Assembly (NCBI GenBank): GCA_040753835.1
Contig: JBFMDM010000016.1
Span: 1-25,346 of the forward strand
DNA: 25,346 nt
From: JACRIK01 sp040753835
GTDB lineage: Bacteria; Planctomycetota; MHYJ01; JACQXL01
Direction of reading: 5' to 3'
A model generated the notes under the pieces. It did no database searches. It saw only the letters and a list, made by a program, of their open reading frames with translations, and was not told the origin of the DNA. The number at the start of each line of letters is the position of its first letter. Position 1 is the first letter of the stretch. Below, piece by piece: positions 9,201 to 15,803 of the stretch. Position numbers and translations under genes: made by a program.

Positions 9201-9396
9201 TGTCGTAATATCCAGAAAAGACGGAATCGTGTATTTCGGGAGCGAGGATTCTCATCTTTATGCGATAACGGTTAACGAGGGCAAGGAATTATGGCGATAC
9301 AAGACAAAAAGCAGGATTCGGTCAATGCCGTCCGTGTGGAATAACACGATTTATATAACCGGCGACAACGGCTATCTGTATGCGGTGGAAAAATAG
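6202..9396 (+). CDS. PATAN (DUF4388)-TPR-transmembrane-PEGA-PQQ-type beta-propeller protein
   Basis: A 1064-aa mosaic. Residues 1-135 are a DUF4388/PATAN domain (MGLKGDLSTLALTEVFQLI, GTLVV, then LGELLVKKRIITPTQL and LGEVLCHLGFIKQDEL). About 250-430 holds TPR repeats (EQALLFYQQAWKSNPSDWVA and following). An Arg/Lys-rich stop-transfer (RRKRRR) and one membrane helix lie at about 461-480, then a charged helical region to 660. A PEGA domain (VESTPSEAEVAINGARQGRTPLKV) is at about 677-745, and a PQQ-like propeller from about 748 to the end (LKAVDAETGKLKW, VYAVNLSTRKVQWTYRL, LYALDITTQKPVWQFET, LYAITVNEGKELWRYKT). The order implies a cytoplasmic PATAN/TPR part and an external PEGA/propeller part. The role is probably signalling or envelope assembly, by inference. 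GAGGTG precedes ATG 6202. Confidence 0.9.
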   Translation: MGLKGDLSTLALTEVFQLITNSGKEGTLVVNDDKSRKEIYFAKDGIRLLSTGERKGLPLGELLVKKRIITPTQLSQALTTQKTANIKLGEVLCHLGFIKQDELERIVHGQIEDEIYDIFRWPSAKFEFIEGPPPTEPLMSDQNPIAILMLDINALIGKIHKRNEDWEKVKDLFGNQNSVFKLVDDCEEKLAEIRLPEDERLVFRVVSGFKTLHDIVEESPLDAFETYKAVHGLKERQIIKEISPEEIKNYAKQLLKEKKFEQALLFYQQAWKSNPSDWVALENIAEMLEKLERPSEAGQKYKELAKLLAGKNDTNLAAVAYKKALSLLPADEDVHTQLFNLWVLQGQASEAATVGKELIKIHAKSKKMGEVLSLSQKIVGLTKADIDLRAYLAAAYFQMGEYNKSKEEIDKAIKELPSQKTDAVIRAYEKILSVEPRHSEARCRLDTLRKIQQEQRRKRRRLIVVISAVSMVILGSGIFALRDYLTYTKFLLVKKEADPIKEKGEYESALIRYRTFPHPLTIYTKSAVQKEIDDILRLTRNKDDKIIAAISADLTHIKESYRKSLDSRDTSNNFDEALKVMKESELKTMEAMKGIEQKVASMGGRPDIAESQAKNYGQFLDELKKNISEAEKYLKQAGDLYAAIQELDKANRLDEAAKAIRQLLNSYPRSSIAKTVKVPVKVESTPSEAEVAINGARQGRTPLKVYLPVKESVTIAVTKKGFSRFSKEVKSYEQSYLMVSLEKTAKWTLDTGAPIETNPLLAGDTIYVTTRDGYLKAVDAETGKLKWSFRTDNSTEVYSSPMMTNNQVVFGANDNNFYAVRSNAAVKIYRVETNSPVRASAFFSPDGKIVLIGSTDKNLYAIDENGTVLWKYNAGARIVNAGVVDKQVVYITSDDGMLHASNLADGEKIWSLSLGGKLNSPVISGNMLYTGGTNNTVYAVNLSTRKVQWTYRLKQEIAAPFNISGDILLVPCLDGILYALDITTQKPVWQFETKGPLGGGVVISRKDGIVYFGSEDSHLYAITVNEGKELWRYKTKSRIRSMPSVWNNTIYITGDNGYLYAVEK

Positions 9397-9413
9397 ATAA
9401 ATATTCATTATTC

Positions 9414-9442
9414 TTGACTCTTATAACGGCTGAAACTATAAT
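9414..9442 (+). promoter_or_regulatory. Sigma70-type promoter of the membrane protein gene
   Basis: TTGACT (9414-9419), a 17-base spacer and a perfect TATAAT (9437-9442) lie 32 bases before ATG 9475. This indicates that the gene is transcribed separately from the long run of genes upstream. Confidence 0.82.
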
Positions 9443-9474
9443 GAAACAGATAAATCTCAACGAAAGGAGAAAAT

Positions 9475-10563
9475 ATGAGGAAACTAAAAGGCAATTGGAC
9501 GGACATCTTTAACGGCTTTTCGGTGGCCCTGGACATCAAGAAGATGTTTGTCGGTTTTATCGGGTTGTTTTGCACCATGGTTATTGTAGGACTTGTGCCG
9601 GTTCTTATTGGCCAGCATCTTAATCCGGCTCTTAAGGGCATAACTGACCCCTGCGAACTTCATAAGAGCGCAAAAGAGGCCATAATGGCCGGCACGCCCT
9701 GGAAGATTTATACCCTTTTCGCCGGGTTATATCTGGCTTTGATACTGGTCTGGTCTTATCTGGGCGGCATTATCAGCCGGATTGCCGCAGTAAATATCAC
9801 CAAGGATGAAGGGCTTGGCTTGGGCAAGGCGATTTCATTCGCCAATAAGAAATATATATCGCTGTTCTCGCCGTTTATCCTGTCCATTCTTGGATTCCTG
9901 TTCTTCCTGGTTTGCAATCTGCTCGGCGGCCTGGTCGGCCGGATTCCCTATGTCGGCGAACTGCTGGTGGCGTTATTGCTGCCTATGGCAATAATCTCCG
10001 GCTTTATAATGGTTTTTATCTTTATCGGCTATGTCTTCAGCGCCAGGTTCTTTATTGCCACCATTGCAGTGGAGTCATCGGACGCCTTTGATGCTGTCAG
10101 CCGCAGTTTCCAGTATCTCTATGCCGAACCCTGGCGTTATATCTGGTATGTGCTGACCGCCAAGGTTTATGGCATAGTAACCACTGCCTTTGTCTGGATT
10201 TTCGGATGGATGATGATTGCCGTTTCACTGGGAACGGTTAAATTGGGGATGGGGATGAAATTGCAGGACATCCTGGCTATGACAGGATTATTCAACTGCT
10301 GGCCGATGCCTGCATCTGCGCCTGTTACTTACCAGATTGCGGCCTATATCATAACCTTTTGGCTGGTGCTTCTCGTTGGAATGCTTCTGGCCTATGTTGT
10401 TTCGTATATCTTCTCGGCGCATACCATCATATACCTGTTGATGCGCAAGAAGGTTGACGATATTGAGATGACCGAACTCTATGAAGAGGAGCCGGCTGGC
10501 GAGTCGGCCGCGGCGCCCGAAGCGCCCAAGACGGAAAACCCGGCAACCCCGTCGTCAACGTAG
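9475..10563 (+). CDS. Multi-pass integral membrane protein of unknown function
   Basis: A 362-aa protein with about seven predicted membrane helices: near 24-46, 77-103, 124-150, 155-190 (probably two), 221-255 and 284-318. The C-terminus is acidic and Ala/Pro rich (YEEEPAGESAAAPEAPKTENP). The pattern SARFFIATIAVESSDAFDAVSRSFQYLYAEPWRYIWY resembles bacterial membrane proteins of the DUF4013/DUF975 kind, but I cannot assign a named family. A strong AAAGGAGAAA site lies directly before ATG 9475, and a clean promoter lies upstream. Its stop is one base from the convergent truA stop. A terminator for it lies inside the truA 3' end. Confidence 0.85.
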   Translation: MRKLKGNWTDIFNGFSVALDIKKMFVGFIGLFCTMVIVGLVPVLIGQHLNPALKGITDPCELHKSAKEAIMAGTPWKIYTLFAGLYLALILVWSYLGGIISRIAAVNITKDEGLGLGKAISFANKKYISLFSPFILSILGFLFFLVCNLLGGLVGRIPYVGELLVALLLPMAIISGFIMVFIFIGYVFSARFFIATIAVESSDAFDAVSRSFQYLYAEPWRYIWYVLTAKVYGIVTTAFVWIFGWMMIAVSLGTVKLGMGMKLQDILAMTGLFNCWPMPASAPVTYQIAAYIITFWLVLLVGMLLAYVVSYIFSAHTIIYLLMRKKVDDIEMTELYEEEPAGESAAAPEAPKTENPATPSST

Positions 10564-10564
10564 T

Positions 10565-11308
10565 TTAATAGTTTATCTTGAGAAGGCAGAGTCCTGCGGC
10601 CGGCGCCGTGGGACCTGCCTTTTTTCTTTCCTGCGAGTTGAGAATCTCCTTGATATATTCCGGCCTAATCTTTCCCTGGGCGGCCAATAACAATGTTCCT
10701 ACAATGGTGCGCACCATATTATACAAAAATCCGTTGCCCTTGATATCCACGTAAATATAATCACCCTTTTTGGTTATCCGGATGGAATATATCCTCCTGA
10801 CGCAGTTTTCTTTGGCAGACGATTTGGTCGCAAAGGCACGGAAATTATGCTCGCCGACTAAATAACGAGCGGTCTTTCTCATTCTGGCCAGCGAGATTCG
10901 GTAGGGCACAAAACAATAGAAATTCCGGTCCAAGGCAGACGGGATAGGGGAGTTTAATATGGCATAGCGGTATAACTTGCTTCTGGTATTGAACCTGGAA
11001 TTGAATGTTTTATCCACCTCTTTTGCCGAGCGGATGACAATGTCGTCAGGCAGGTTGGAATTAAGCGCCCGCACGAATTGATTTGGCGTCATCCTTGATT
11101 TGGTGAGGAAGTTGGCTATTTGTCCTTTGGCATGGACGCCGCTGTCGGTCCGGCTGGCGCCATAGAGCGTGACCTTATGCTTGACAATCACGGTCAACGC
11201 CTTGGTTATCGTTTCCTGGACGGTTATGTCGCCTTTCTGCGTCTGCCAGCCGCAGTAATTCGTGCCGTCGTATTCTATGGTTAGTTTGATATTGTGCAGT
11301 TTAGCCAC
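10565..11308 (-). CDS. truA: tRNA pseudouridine(38-40) synthase TruA
   Basis: TruA isomerises uridines 38-40 in the anticodon stem-loop of tRNAs. The 247-aa length is typical. The catalytic aspartate is D55 in YGASRTDSGVHA, and the N-terminal IEYDGTNYCGWQ motif and the C-terminal GNGFLYNMVRTIVGTLL motif are both present. The start is GTG at 11308 (MAKLHNIKLTIEYDG), with GAGAAG a few bases upstream inside the end of the previous gene. It follows the TPR gene by three bases, so the two are probably cotranscribed. Its end is convergent with the membrane protein gene, with a one-base gap. Confidence 0.95.
   Translation of the reverse strand: MAKLHNIKLTIEYDGTNYCGWQTQKGDITVQETITKALTVIVKHKVTLYGASRTDSGVHAKGQIANFLTKSRMTPNQFVRALNSNLPDDIVIRSAKEVDKTFNSRFNTRSKLYRYAILNSPIPSALDRNFYCFVPYRISLARMRKTARYLVGEHNFRAFATKSSAKENCVRRIYSIRITKKGDYIYVDIKGNGFLYNMVRTIVGTLLLAAQGKIRPEYIKEILNSQERKKAGPTAPAAGLCLLKINY
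10583..10626 (+). terminator. Rho-independent terminator of the membrane protein gene, inside truA
   Basis: AAGGCAG-a-GTCC (10583-10594) pairs with GGAC-CTGCCTT (10611-10621) with one bulged A, and is followed by a run of six T (10620-10625). It starts 20 bases after the stop of the + strand gene. The same bases encode the C-terminal residues of TruA on the minus strand. Confidence 0.8.
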
Positions 11309-11311
11309 AGG

Positions 11312-12427
11312 TTACTTCTCTAATGATTTAATCAGGTTCAATAGTTCTGAATAGGGATGTATAGGGGCTTCGTCTTTTATCGTCTTCTCTTTAGTGGTGC
11401 CATTTAATGTTTCTTTACGGATAATCAGTAACCTGTTCTCACACCTACACCCTTTGTCATATATTTCATAAATTATATCAGGGGTATCATTTATCGATTT
11501 CAGATACACTCGGAATTTGTACATCAGATAGGGCGGTTTTGTCGCCGTTGAAAAGGGTTCATACTTGATATTCTCTTCGGCTACGATTATTTTCTTGTCT
11601 AACTTGACAGCGTCAATAGTCAAGATTGATATCTTAAAGTTAGCGTTCTTTAGGGCAGGTTCCCTGATTTTGTTTCGTAGTTCCTCGCCCTTTTTATAAT
11701 CTTGCTTGGCGTGGCAACATTGAATCAGCGGTTCATAAGCCCGCCAGAAGGTCACATCTGTCTTAAGAATATTTTCTAATTCCGTGATGGCATTGTCATA
11801 CATACCGCGGCTTTTGTAGATGAGCGCCTTGCCCAGCATCGCATCAAGGTAGTCGCTCTTGACCTCCAGTATATTGTCCCAGATTTTCATCGCCTCGGTG
11901 ATATTGTCTGTCTCATAATGTACCAAAGCCATTTGGTGCAGGACATCCAGCGAGTCGGGCCTGAGTTTTGACGCCATCTCCAGGTATTGGAGCGCTTCCT
12001 TGTATTTCTTGGCATCCAGATAATATTGGCCGAACCCGAAATAGACCCAGAAGCGCAGTTCTGGACTGGGCGTTTTGGCCTCCAGTTCCAGCACCCGCTT
12101 GAATGAGTCCTCCAGTTCTTTTCCCTCTGTCAGCCGCCCATAAAGGTAATAAAGAACCGGATTCTGAGGCGCGGCGTTGAGTTTCAGGAGATATTCCTCT
12201 TTCAGGTCATTCAGCCCGCCCAATTGGCGCATAAAGTTTTGGTATGACCGGTGTAGTTCTATGTCATTCGGATTATCCGCCAATTTCTGGCGGTATTCGG
12301 CTGTCTTTTTCTGATTGGCTTCCTGCTCGGGTGTTAGGGGGCTTTTGTCCGGCTCGCCGGCGGTCTGGGCATATAGGCCGGCCGCGACAGTTATTACAAC
12401 CAATGCAATGCCGACATTCTTTATCAT
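11312..12427 (-). CDS. Exported TPR-repeat protein
   Basis: A 371-aa protein beginning with a signal peptide (MIKNVGIALVVITVAAGLYAQTAG, probable cleavage after YAQ or nearby), so it acts outside the cytoplasm. Residues from about 55 to 250 are tetratricopeptide repeats (NPVLYYLYGRL, ALQYLEMASKLRPDSLDVLHQMALVHYETDN, MLGKALIYKSRGMYDNAITELENIL). The C-terminal 110 residues form an unassigned beta-rich part with CRCENRLLIIRKETLNG. A strong TAAGGAGG lies before ATG 12427. It lies between queE and truA in the same direction, but its secreted nature does not suggest a tRNA role. The function is unknown. Confidence 0.85.
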   Translation of the reverse strand: MIKNVGIALVVITVAAGLYAQTAGEPDKSPLTPEQEANQKKTAEYRQKLADNPNDIELHRSYQNFMRQLGGLNDLKEEYLLKLNAAPQNPVLYYLYGRLTEGKELEDSFKRVLELEAKTPSPELRFWVYFGFGQYYLDAKKYKEALQYLEMASKLRPDSLDVLHQMALVHYETDNITEAMKIWDNILEVKSDYLDAMLGKALIYKSRGMYDNAITELENILKTDVTFWRAYEPLIQCCHAKQDYKKGEELRNKIREPALKNANFKISILTIDAVKLDKKIIVAEENIKYEPFSTATKPPYLMYKFRVYLKSINDTPDIIYEIYDKGCRCENRLLIIRKETLNGTTKEKTIKDEAPIHPYSELLNLIKSLEK

Positions 12428-12440
12428 GCTATCCTCCTTA

Positions 12441-12496
12441 TAATCTGGGGAATCTGTGTAAACTTGTAGTGAGCGTAGCGAATCTATCTGTGGTTT
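12441..12496. repeat. Dispersed repeat filling the queE/TPR spacer
   Basis: On the minus strand this reads AAACCACAGATAGATTCGC, then TACGCTCACTACAAG, then TTTACACAGATTCCCCAGATT. It shares the AACCACAGAT end with copies near 261-277, 16391-16409 and 22180-22330. It begins at the queE stop codon and runs nearly to the Shine-Dalgarno site of the TPR gene. Confidence 0.6.
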
Positions 12497-13250
12497 ACCT
12501 CCATCCCGCTATTTTATGCATTTGCGGGATAATTTTAACATCGGCCAGTTCTTTAGTAAATATATTGTGTATCCTAATAATTTGGGTCAGCAACGGGGTT
12601 CTTATGCTTTTTCTTACTGCCGAAACGGGTTGCAGAATCAGCGGAATATTCCTGTTGACTCTGGCAATGATTCCTGCCGCTTTCCGGCAATCGCTAATAT
12701 TGGTATTATCGGTTACGACAACCTTTATATAAGTATTCCTGCGGTTGGCCAGGTTCAGAAATCGCCTGGTCTTCGCCCATATTTTGCCGTAGCCATTGAT
12801 ATCAGACGGTGTCTTGATATCCATAGAAATAATGTCCACCAGATTTATTACTTTATTCAGTTGTTCAGGCAGGGTGCCGTTGGTTTCAAGCATAACCGGA
12901 ATTCTCAGCCGCCTCAAGGGGCGCAGGAACGATTTTAGGAATGCGCTATGCACCAGCGGCTCTCCGCCGGTCAGGACAATGGCGTGGTAATGCGAAAACC
13001 GCGCAGCCAGCCGTTTTATGGCGTTCAATAAATAATCGCCATCAACCGGATTCGGGCATTTGCGGAATGTATTGCCAAACGGCCTGGTTTCTATCCGCCC
13101 GTATTTTGGGATTGTCAGTCCTTCAGGGGTATCGCAATACGAGCATCTGATGTTGCATCCGGCAAGACGGATAAAGAGATGCGGCCGGCCCAGATGCAAT
13201 CCTTCGCCCTGGATTGAGGAGAAGACCGAGACGATAGGGGATTCAGCCAT
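12495..13250 (-). CDS. queE: 7-carboxy-7-deazaguanine synthase QueE (radical SAM)
   Basis: QueE converts 6-carboxytetrahydropterin to 7-carboxy-7-deazaguanine in queuosine/7-deazapurine synthesis. The 251-aa protein begins with the signature VFSSIQGEGLHLGRPHLFIRLAGC. The [4Fe-4S]-binding CxxxCxxC is C32-C36-C39 (CNIRCSYCDT), and SAM-binding motifs LTGGEPL and METNGT-type (LETNGTLP) follow, then ISMDIKTP. All hallmarks are present. The start at ATG 13250 has no Shine-Dalgarno sequence; a promoter ends eight bases upstream, so translation is probably leaderless. No other queuosine genes are in the window, so whether the product goes into tRNA or DNA modification cannot be told here. Confidence 0.95.
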   Translation of the reverse strand: MAESPIVSVFSSIQGEGLHLGRPHLFIRLAGCNIRCSYCDTPEGLTIPKYGRIETRPFGNTFRKCPNPVDGDYLLNAIKRLAARFSHYHAIVLTGGEPLVHSAFLKSFLRPLRRLRIPVMLETNGTLPEQLNKVINLVDIISMDIKTPSDINGYGKIWAKTRRFLNLANRRNTYIKVVVTDNTNISDCRKAAGIIARVNRNIPLILQPVSAVRKSIRTPLLTQIIRIHNIFTKELADVKIIPQMHKIAGWR

Positions 13251-13258
13251 AGGGTTGT

Positions 13259-13287
13259 ATTATATTAAAAGCGGCGGGTCAATTCAA
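13259..13287 (-). promoter_or_regulatory. Promoter of queE, probably giving a leaderless mRNA
   Basis: Reading the minus strand: TTGAAT (13287-13282), a 17-base spacer, and a perfect TATAAT (13264-13259). Only eight bases separate the -10 box from the queE ATG at 13250, so transcription would start at or within a base or two of the start codon. No ribosome binding site is present. Confidence 0.72.
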
Positions 13288-13294
13288 ATAATAA

Positions 13295-13325
13295 GGGGCG
13301 TCCCGATGTAACATCAGAACGCCCC
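13295..13325 (-). terminator. Hairpin terminator after the charged repeat-protein gene
   Basis: The stem GGGGCGT/ACGCCCC (13295-13301 with 13319-13325) has an inner GATGT-A-ACATC stem, giving a long two-part hairpin. In the minus direction it comes 22 bases after the stop at 13348 and is followed by TTATTATTT. On the plus strand it is followed by TTTT, so it may work both ways. It separates the upstream gene set from the queE promoter. Confidence 0.65.
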
Positions 13326-13347
13326 TTTTATGTTGTCCGGGTAATGT

Positions 13348-14775
13348 TTAATCCTTGTCCTTTGGTTTATCCTTGTTTTCCTTATTGGTATCGCCCTGAC
13401 CCTTGCCCTGTCCGGCGCTGTCGCGGCCTTCGCCCTTGCCGCCGTCACGCACGCCTTCATTGCCTTTATCTTTCTTGTCTTTGGGAGGATATGGATAGGG
13501 CTGGATTCTCGGCTGGTCGTTCTCCTTGTCCTTATTGCGGAGTTTCGGGTTGCAGATGGGGCAGGTTCTGGGATTATGAGGCGGCCTCAAGCGTGAGTCC
13601 TTTCTGTCGTTGCCCTGTCCTGAGTTGCCGTCGCCCGGCCGGTCAACCTTGCCGCTGTTGGCATCGTCGCGATTATCGCCCCTGCGTTTGTTATTAGCAG
13701 GCGGAGTGAATGAACCGTCGCCCTGTGACGAGGGTCTTAATCTCTCATTGCCTTCTCTCCTGGGCGGCAGTTTCCTGTCGTTGCCCTGTCCTGAATTGCC
13801 GTCTCCGGGCCGGTCTGCCTTTCCGCTCTTATTGTCATCGCGGTTATCTCCGGTGCCCCATTTGCGTCTGGGCGGATATTTGTTATCGCGCCTGTCCTCA
13901 CGGCGGTCGCGGACATCCTCGCGGCGGTCTTTGACATCCTCGCGCCTGTCACGGACGTCTTCTTTTCTGTCGCGGGCATCCTCTTTCCGGTCACGGCGGT
14001 CCTCAATTTTATCCCACTTTCCGCCGTCGGTCTTGCGGTCGCGCCTGTCTTCGGCGCGGTCACGGGCGTCCTCGCGGCGGTCCGCTATGTCTTCCTTCCT
14101 GTCCCGGACATCTTCCTTACGGTCGCGCCTGTCTTCGGCGCGGTCACGGACATCCTCGCGGCGGTCCGCGCCCCATTTCCTTTTAGGAGCAGAAGGGGTT
14201 CCGATGCCGCTTGAATTGTCCTGTCCCTTGCCCTGTCCCACGCCATCGCGCCCTTCGCCCTGGCCGCGGTCGCGGACTCCGGGATTATCCTTCTTATCGC
14301 CGGTTTGCGGCTGCCTCTTGGGCGGTTCCTTTTTGGGAGGCATCGGAGGCAGGTGGCGCCTGCAAATCGGGCAGTTTCTCGGGTCATGCTTGGGCGGTTT
14401 TACGCCCGGTCTTTTGTCATTACCCTGTCCGGAGTTGCCGTCGCCCGGACGGTCGGCCTTGCCGCTCCTGGCATCGTCGCGATTGTCGCCCCTGCGGTTC
14501 TTGGGCGCATTCTTGTCGTCGCCCTGTCCGGAATTGCCGTCGCCCGGACGGTCGGCCTTGCCGCTCCTGGCATCATCGCGGTTATCGCCCTTGCGGTTGT
14601 TATTGGAAGGGGCATTCTTGCCCGGGGTTCCCTTATTACCGACCTTGGGGCCGTTGCTTCTTGCACCGGCATTGCCTGATGCCTTGGCCGGTTCGGCATT
14701 CAGCGAGGCGACCAAACTGACTAACAACATTGCAGCCAGCAAGCAGCCCATTGCCTTTCTTATTTTCTGCCACAT
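13348..14775 (-). CDS. Exported, highly charged internal-repeat protein with two CPIC motifs
   Basis: A 475-aa protein of very biased composition (Arg, Asp, Lys, Gly, Pro). Residues 1-27 form a signal peptide (KIRKAMGCLLAAMLLVSLVASLNA). Four copies of a GDNRDD...SGK.DRPGDGNSGQG unit occur at about 63-87, 95-120, 309-342 and 375-390. A heptad array (DRREDVR, DRAEDRR, DRKEDVR and so on) fills about 204-297 and could form a long charged single alpha-helix. Two matching NCPICRRHLPP and TCPICNPKL motifs at 135-138 and 405-408 are each followed by a GVRD.G.GEGRD..GQGKGQ tail, so the two ends look duplicated. The Asp/Gly units suggest cation binding, but this is inference. AAAGGAG precedes ATG 14775. 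A large ORF on the other strand here is a compositional shadow. I recognise no family. Confidence 0.72.
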   Translation of the reverse strand: MWQKIRKAMGCLLAAMLLVSLVASLNAEPAKASGNAGARSNGPKVGNKGTPGKNAPSNNNRKGDNRDDARSGKADRPGDGNSGQGDDKNAPKNRRGDNRDDARSGKADRPGDGNSGQGNDKRPGVKPPKHDPRNCPICRRHLPPMPPKKEPPKRQPQTGDKKDNPGVRDRGQGEGRDGVGQGKGQDNSSGIGTPSAPKRKWGADRREDVRDRAEDRRDRKEDVRDRKEDIADRREDARDRAEDRRDRKTDGGKWDKIEDRRDRKEDARDRKEDVRDRREDVKDRREDVRDRREDRRDNKYPPRRKWGTGDNRDDNKSGKADRPGDGNSGQGNDRKLPPRREGNERLRPSSQGDGSFTPPANNKRRGDNRDDANSGKVDRPGDGNSGQGNDRKDSRLRPPHNPRTCPICNPKLRNKDKENDQPRIQPYPYPPKDKKDKGNEGVRDGGKGEGRDSAGQGKGQGDTNKENKDKPKDKD

Positions 14776-14794
14776 ATCCCTTGCTCCTTTCTTA

Positions 14795-14947
14795 CTCGCT
14801 GTTAGCGACGAAGGAGCGTTACAGCGAGTTAGACCCGCCTATGGCGGGTCGTTATTATTTATTCCCGCCATAGGCGGGTGTCCGCCGGAGGCGGATCCGC
14901 CTCGGGCTGGATAAGAGGCAGTAACGCCCAAAGGTATAACTGCCTCT
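14795..14947. repeat. Cluster of palindromes in the leader of the charged repeat-protein gene
   Basis: Listed from left: CTCGCTGT/ACAGCGAG (14795-14802 with 14821-14828); a perfect 16-bp inverted repeat (14833-14848 with 14864-14879), each arm of which is itself a hairpin (CCCGCC-TAT-GGCGGG and its reverse); TCCGCC-GGA-GGCGGA (14881-14895) overlapping the palindrome GGCGGATCCGCC (14890-14901); and AGAGGCAGT/ACTGCCTCT (14914-14922 with 14939-14947). The last begins five bases after the stop of the DUF3106-like gene but lacks a T run. The GATCCGCC piece recurs inside the element at 22161-22344. Confidence 0.75.
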
Positions 14948-14951
14948 AACA

Positions 14952-15803
14952 TTATCTATTCCCTCCTGCCTTGGGCGGAGGGTTGGTTTTATTTGGTTGC
15001 GGAGGCGCACCGGAGTCCCGATTATTTCGGGGCTGTCTTTTCGGGCCTTGCTTGGGAGTTCCGTTATTATTGCCGCCTTGTTTGTTATTATCGGGCTTTC
15101 TGGCGTTATCCTGGTTCTTCTTCCTTTGTTCCTCGCAGATTTTCTTCAACTGCTCGCGTCTCTGCTCGGGCGGTAGTTTCTTGAGTTCCTCAACCTTTTC
15201 TTTTCCTATCTTATTCTCAAGGTCCTGCTCCAGGAGTTTCTTTATTTCTTTCCGGCGCTCCTCTGAAGGCAGGTTCTTCAGTTCCTTCCTCTTTTCCTCA
15301 GGCAGTTGCTTGACCACGTCTATGGTATGCTGGACTATCTGGCGCTTGGCCTGGTTCATATTCTGGACCTTATTGAACAGTTCCTTGCGCTTTTCCGGGT
15401 CCATATTCCTGAGATGTTCTTTTAGCGCCTCGCGCTTCTCAGGCGGCATCTGCTGTAACTTGTGGTGCGCCTGCAGCAGTCGTTCCTTATCCTCAGGGCT
15501 CATCTTCTGGAATTTCCTGAAGGCGGTCTTGGCCTTTTCCTTCTGCTCCGGCGACATCTTTTCCCACTGTTCCTTCCGGCGCTCAATCATCATCTTGCGG
15601 AAGCGCCGCCTTTCACCGGATAAACTGTCGTTTTCTTTATTATCCGCTTTGTCTTTGGCGCTGTCGCCCTTGGCTGTATCCTGTGAAGCGGTAGGTGCAT
15701 TACTTCCTTGCTCCTTGGCCGGCTCATTATCTTGTGCTGAAATAACCAGCGTATTAGCGGTTAATAACAGCGCTATAAGACCAGTCAAAAATCTGTTCAT
15801 CAT
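14952..15803 (-). CDS. Exported DUF3106-like helical repeat protein
   Basis: A 283-aa protein with signal peptide MMNRFLTGLIALLLTANTLVISA. From about residue 65 to 225 it has roughly 20-residue helical units with the pattern LPPExRxELxxxLxxM (WEKMSPEQKEKAKTAFRKF, MSPEDKERLLQAHHKL, MPPEKREALKEHLRNM), as in DUF3106 proteins. The C-terminal 50 residues are low-complexity Asn/Gly/Pro/Lys. Its ATG overlaps the stop of the anti-sigma gene (TAATG), so the two are translationally coupled. In other genomes DUF3106 proteins accompany sigma/anti-sigma pairs and are probably envelope-stress related. A 35-bp dispersed repeat (14998-15032) lies inside the 3' coding end. Confidence 0.82.
   Translation of the reverse strand: MMNRFLTGLIALLLTANTLVISAQDNEPAKEQGSNAPTASQDTAKGDSAKDKADNKENDSLSGERRRFRKMMIERRKEQWEKMSPEQKEKAKTAFRKFQKMSPEDKERLLQAHHKLQQMPPEKREALKEHLRNMDPEKRKELFNKVQNMNQAKRQIVQHTIDVVKQLPEEKRKELKNLPSEERRKEIKKLLEQDLENKIGKEKVEELKKLPPEQRREQLKKICEEQRKKNQDNARKPDNNKQGGNNNGTPKQGPKRQPRNNRDSGAPPQPNKTNPPPKAGGNR
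14998..15032 (+). repeat. 35-bp two-hairpin dispersed element, copy A (inside a CDS)
   Basis: It starts TGCGGAGGCGCA and ends TCCCGATTATTTCGGGG, with two stems (TGCG/CGCA and CCCGA/TCGGG). The same 35-bp design with only a few changes is at 22262-22296 and 24268-24302. Here it is read in the antisense direction as part of the Pro/Asn-rich tail of the DUF3106-like protein (NRDSGAPPQ). Confidence 0.85.

Noticed and set aside
13610..14914. A 434-aa ORF on the plus strand
   Set aside because: Ser/Arg/Leu-rich antisense shadow of the repetitive charged protein; it has no ribosome site, and the opposite frame has a signal peptide, Shine-Dalgarno site and clear internal repeats.
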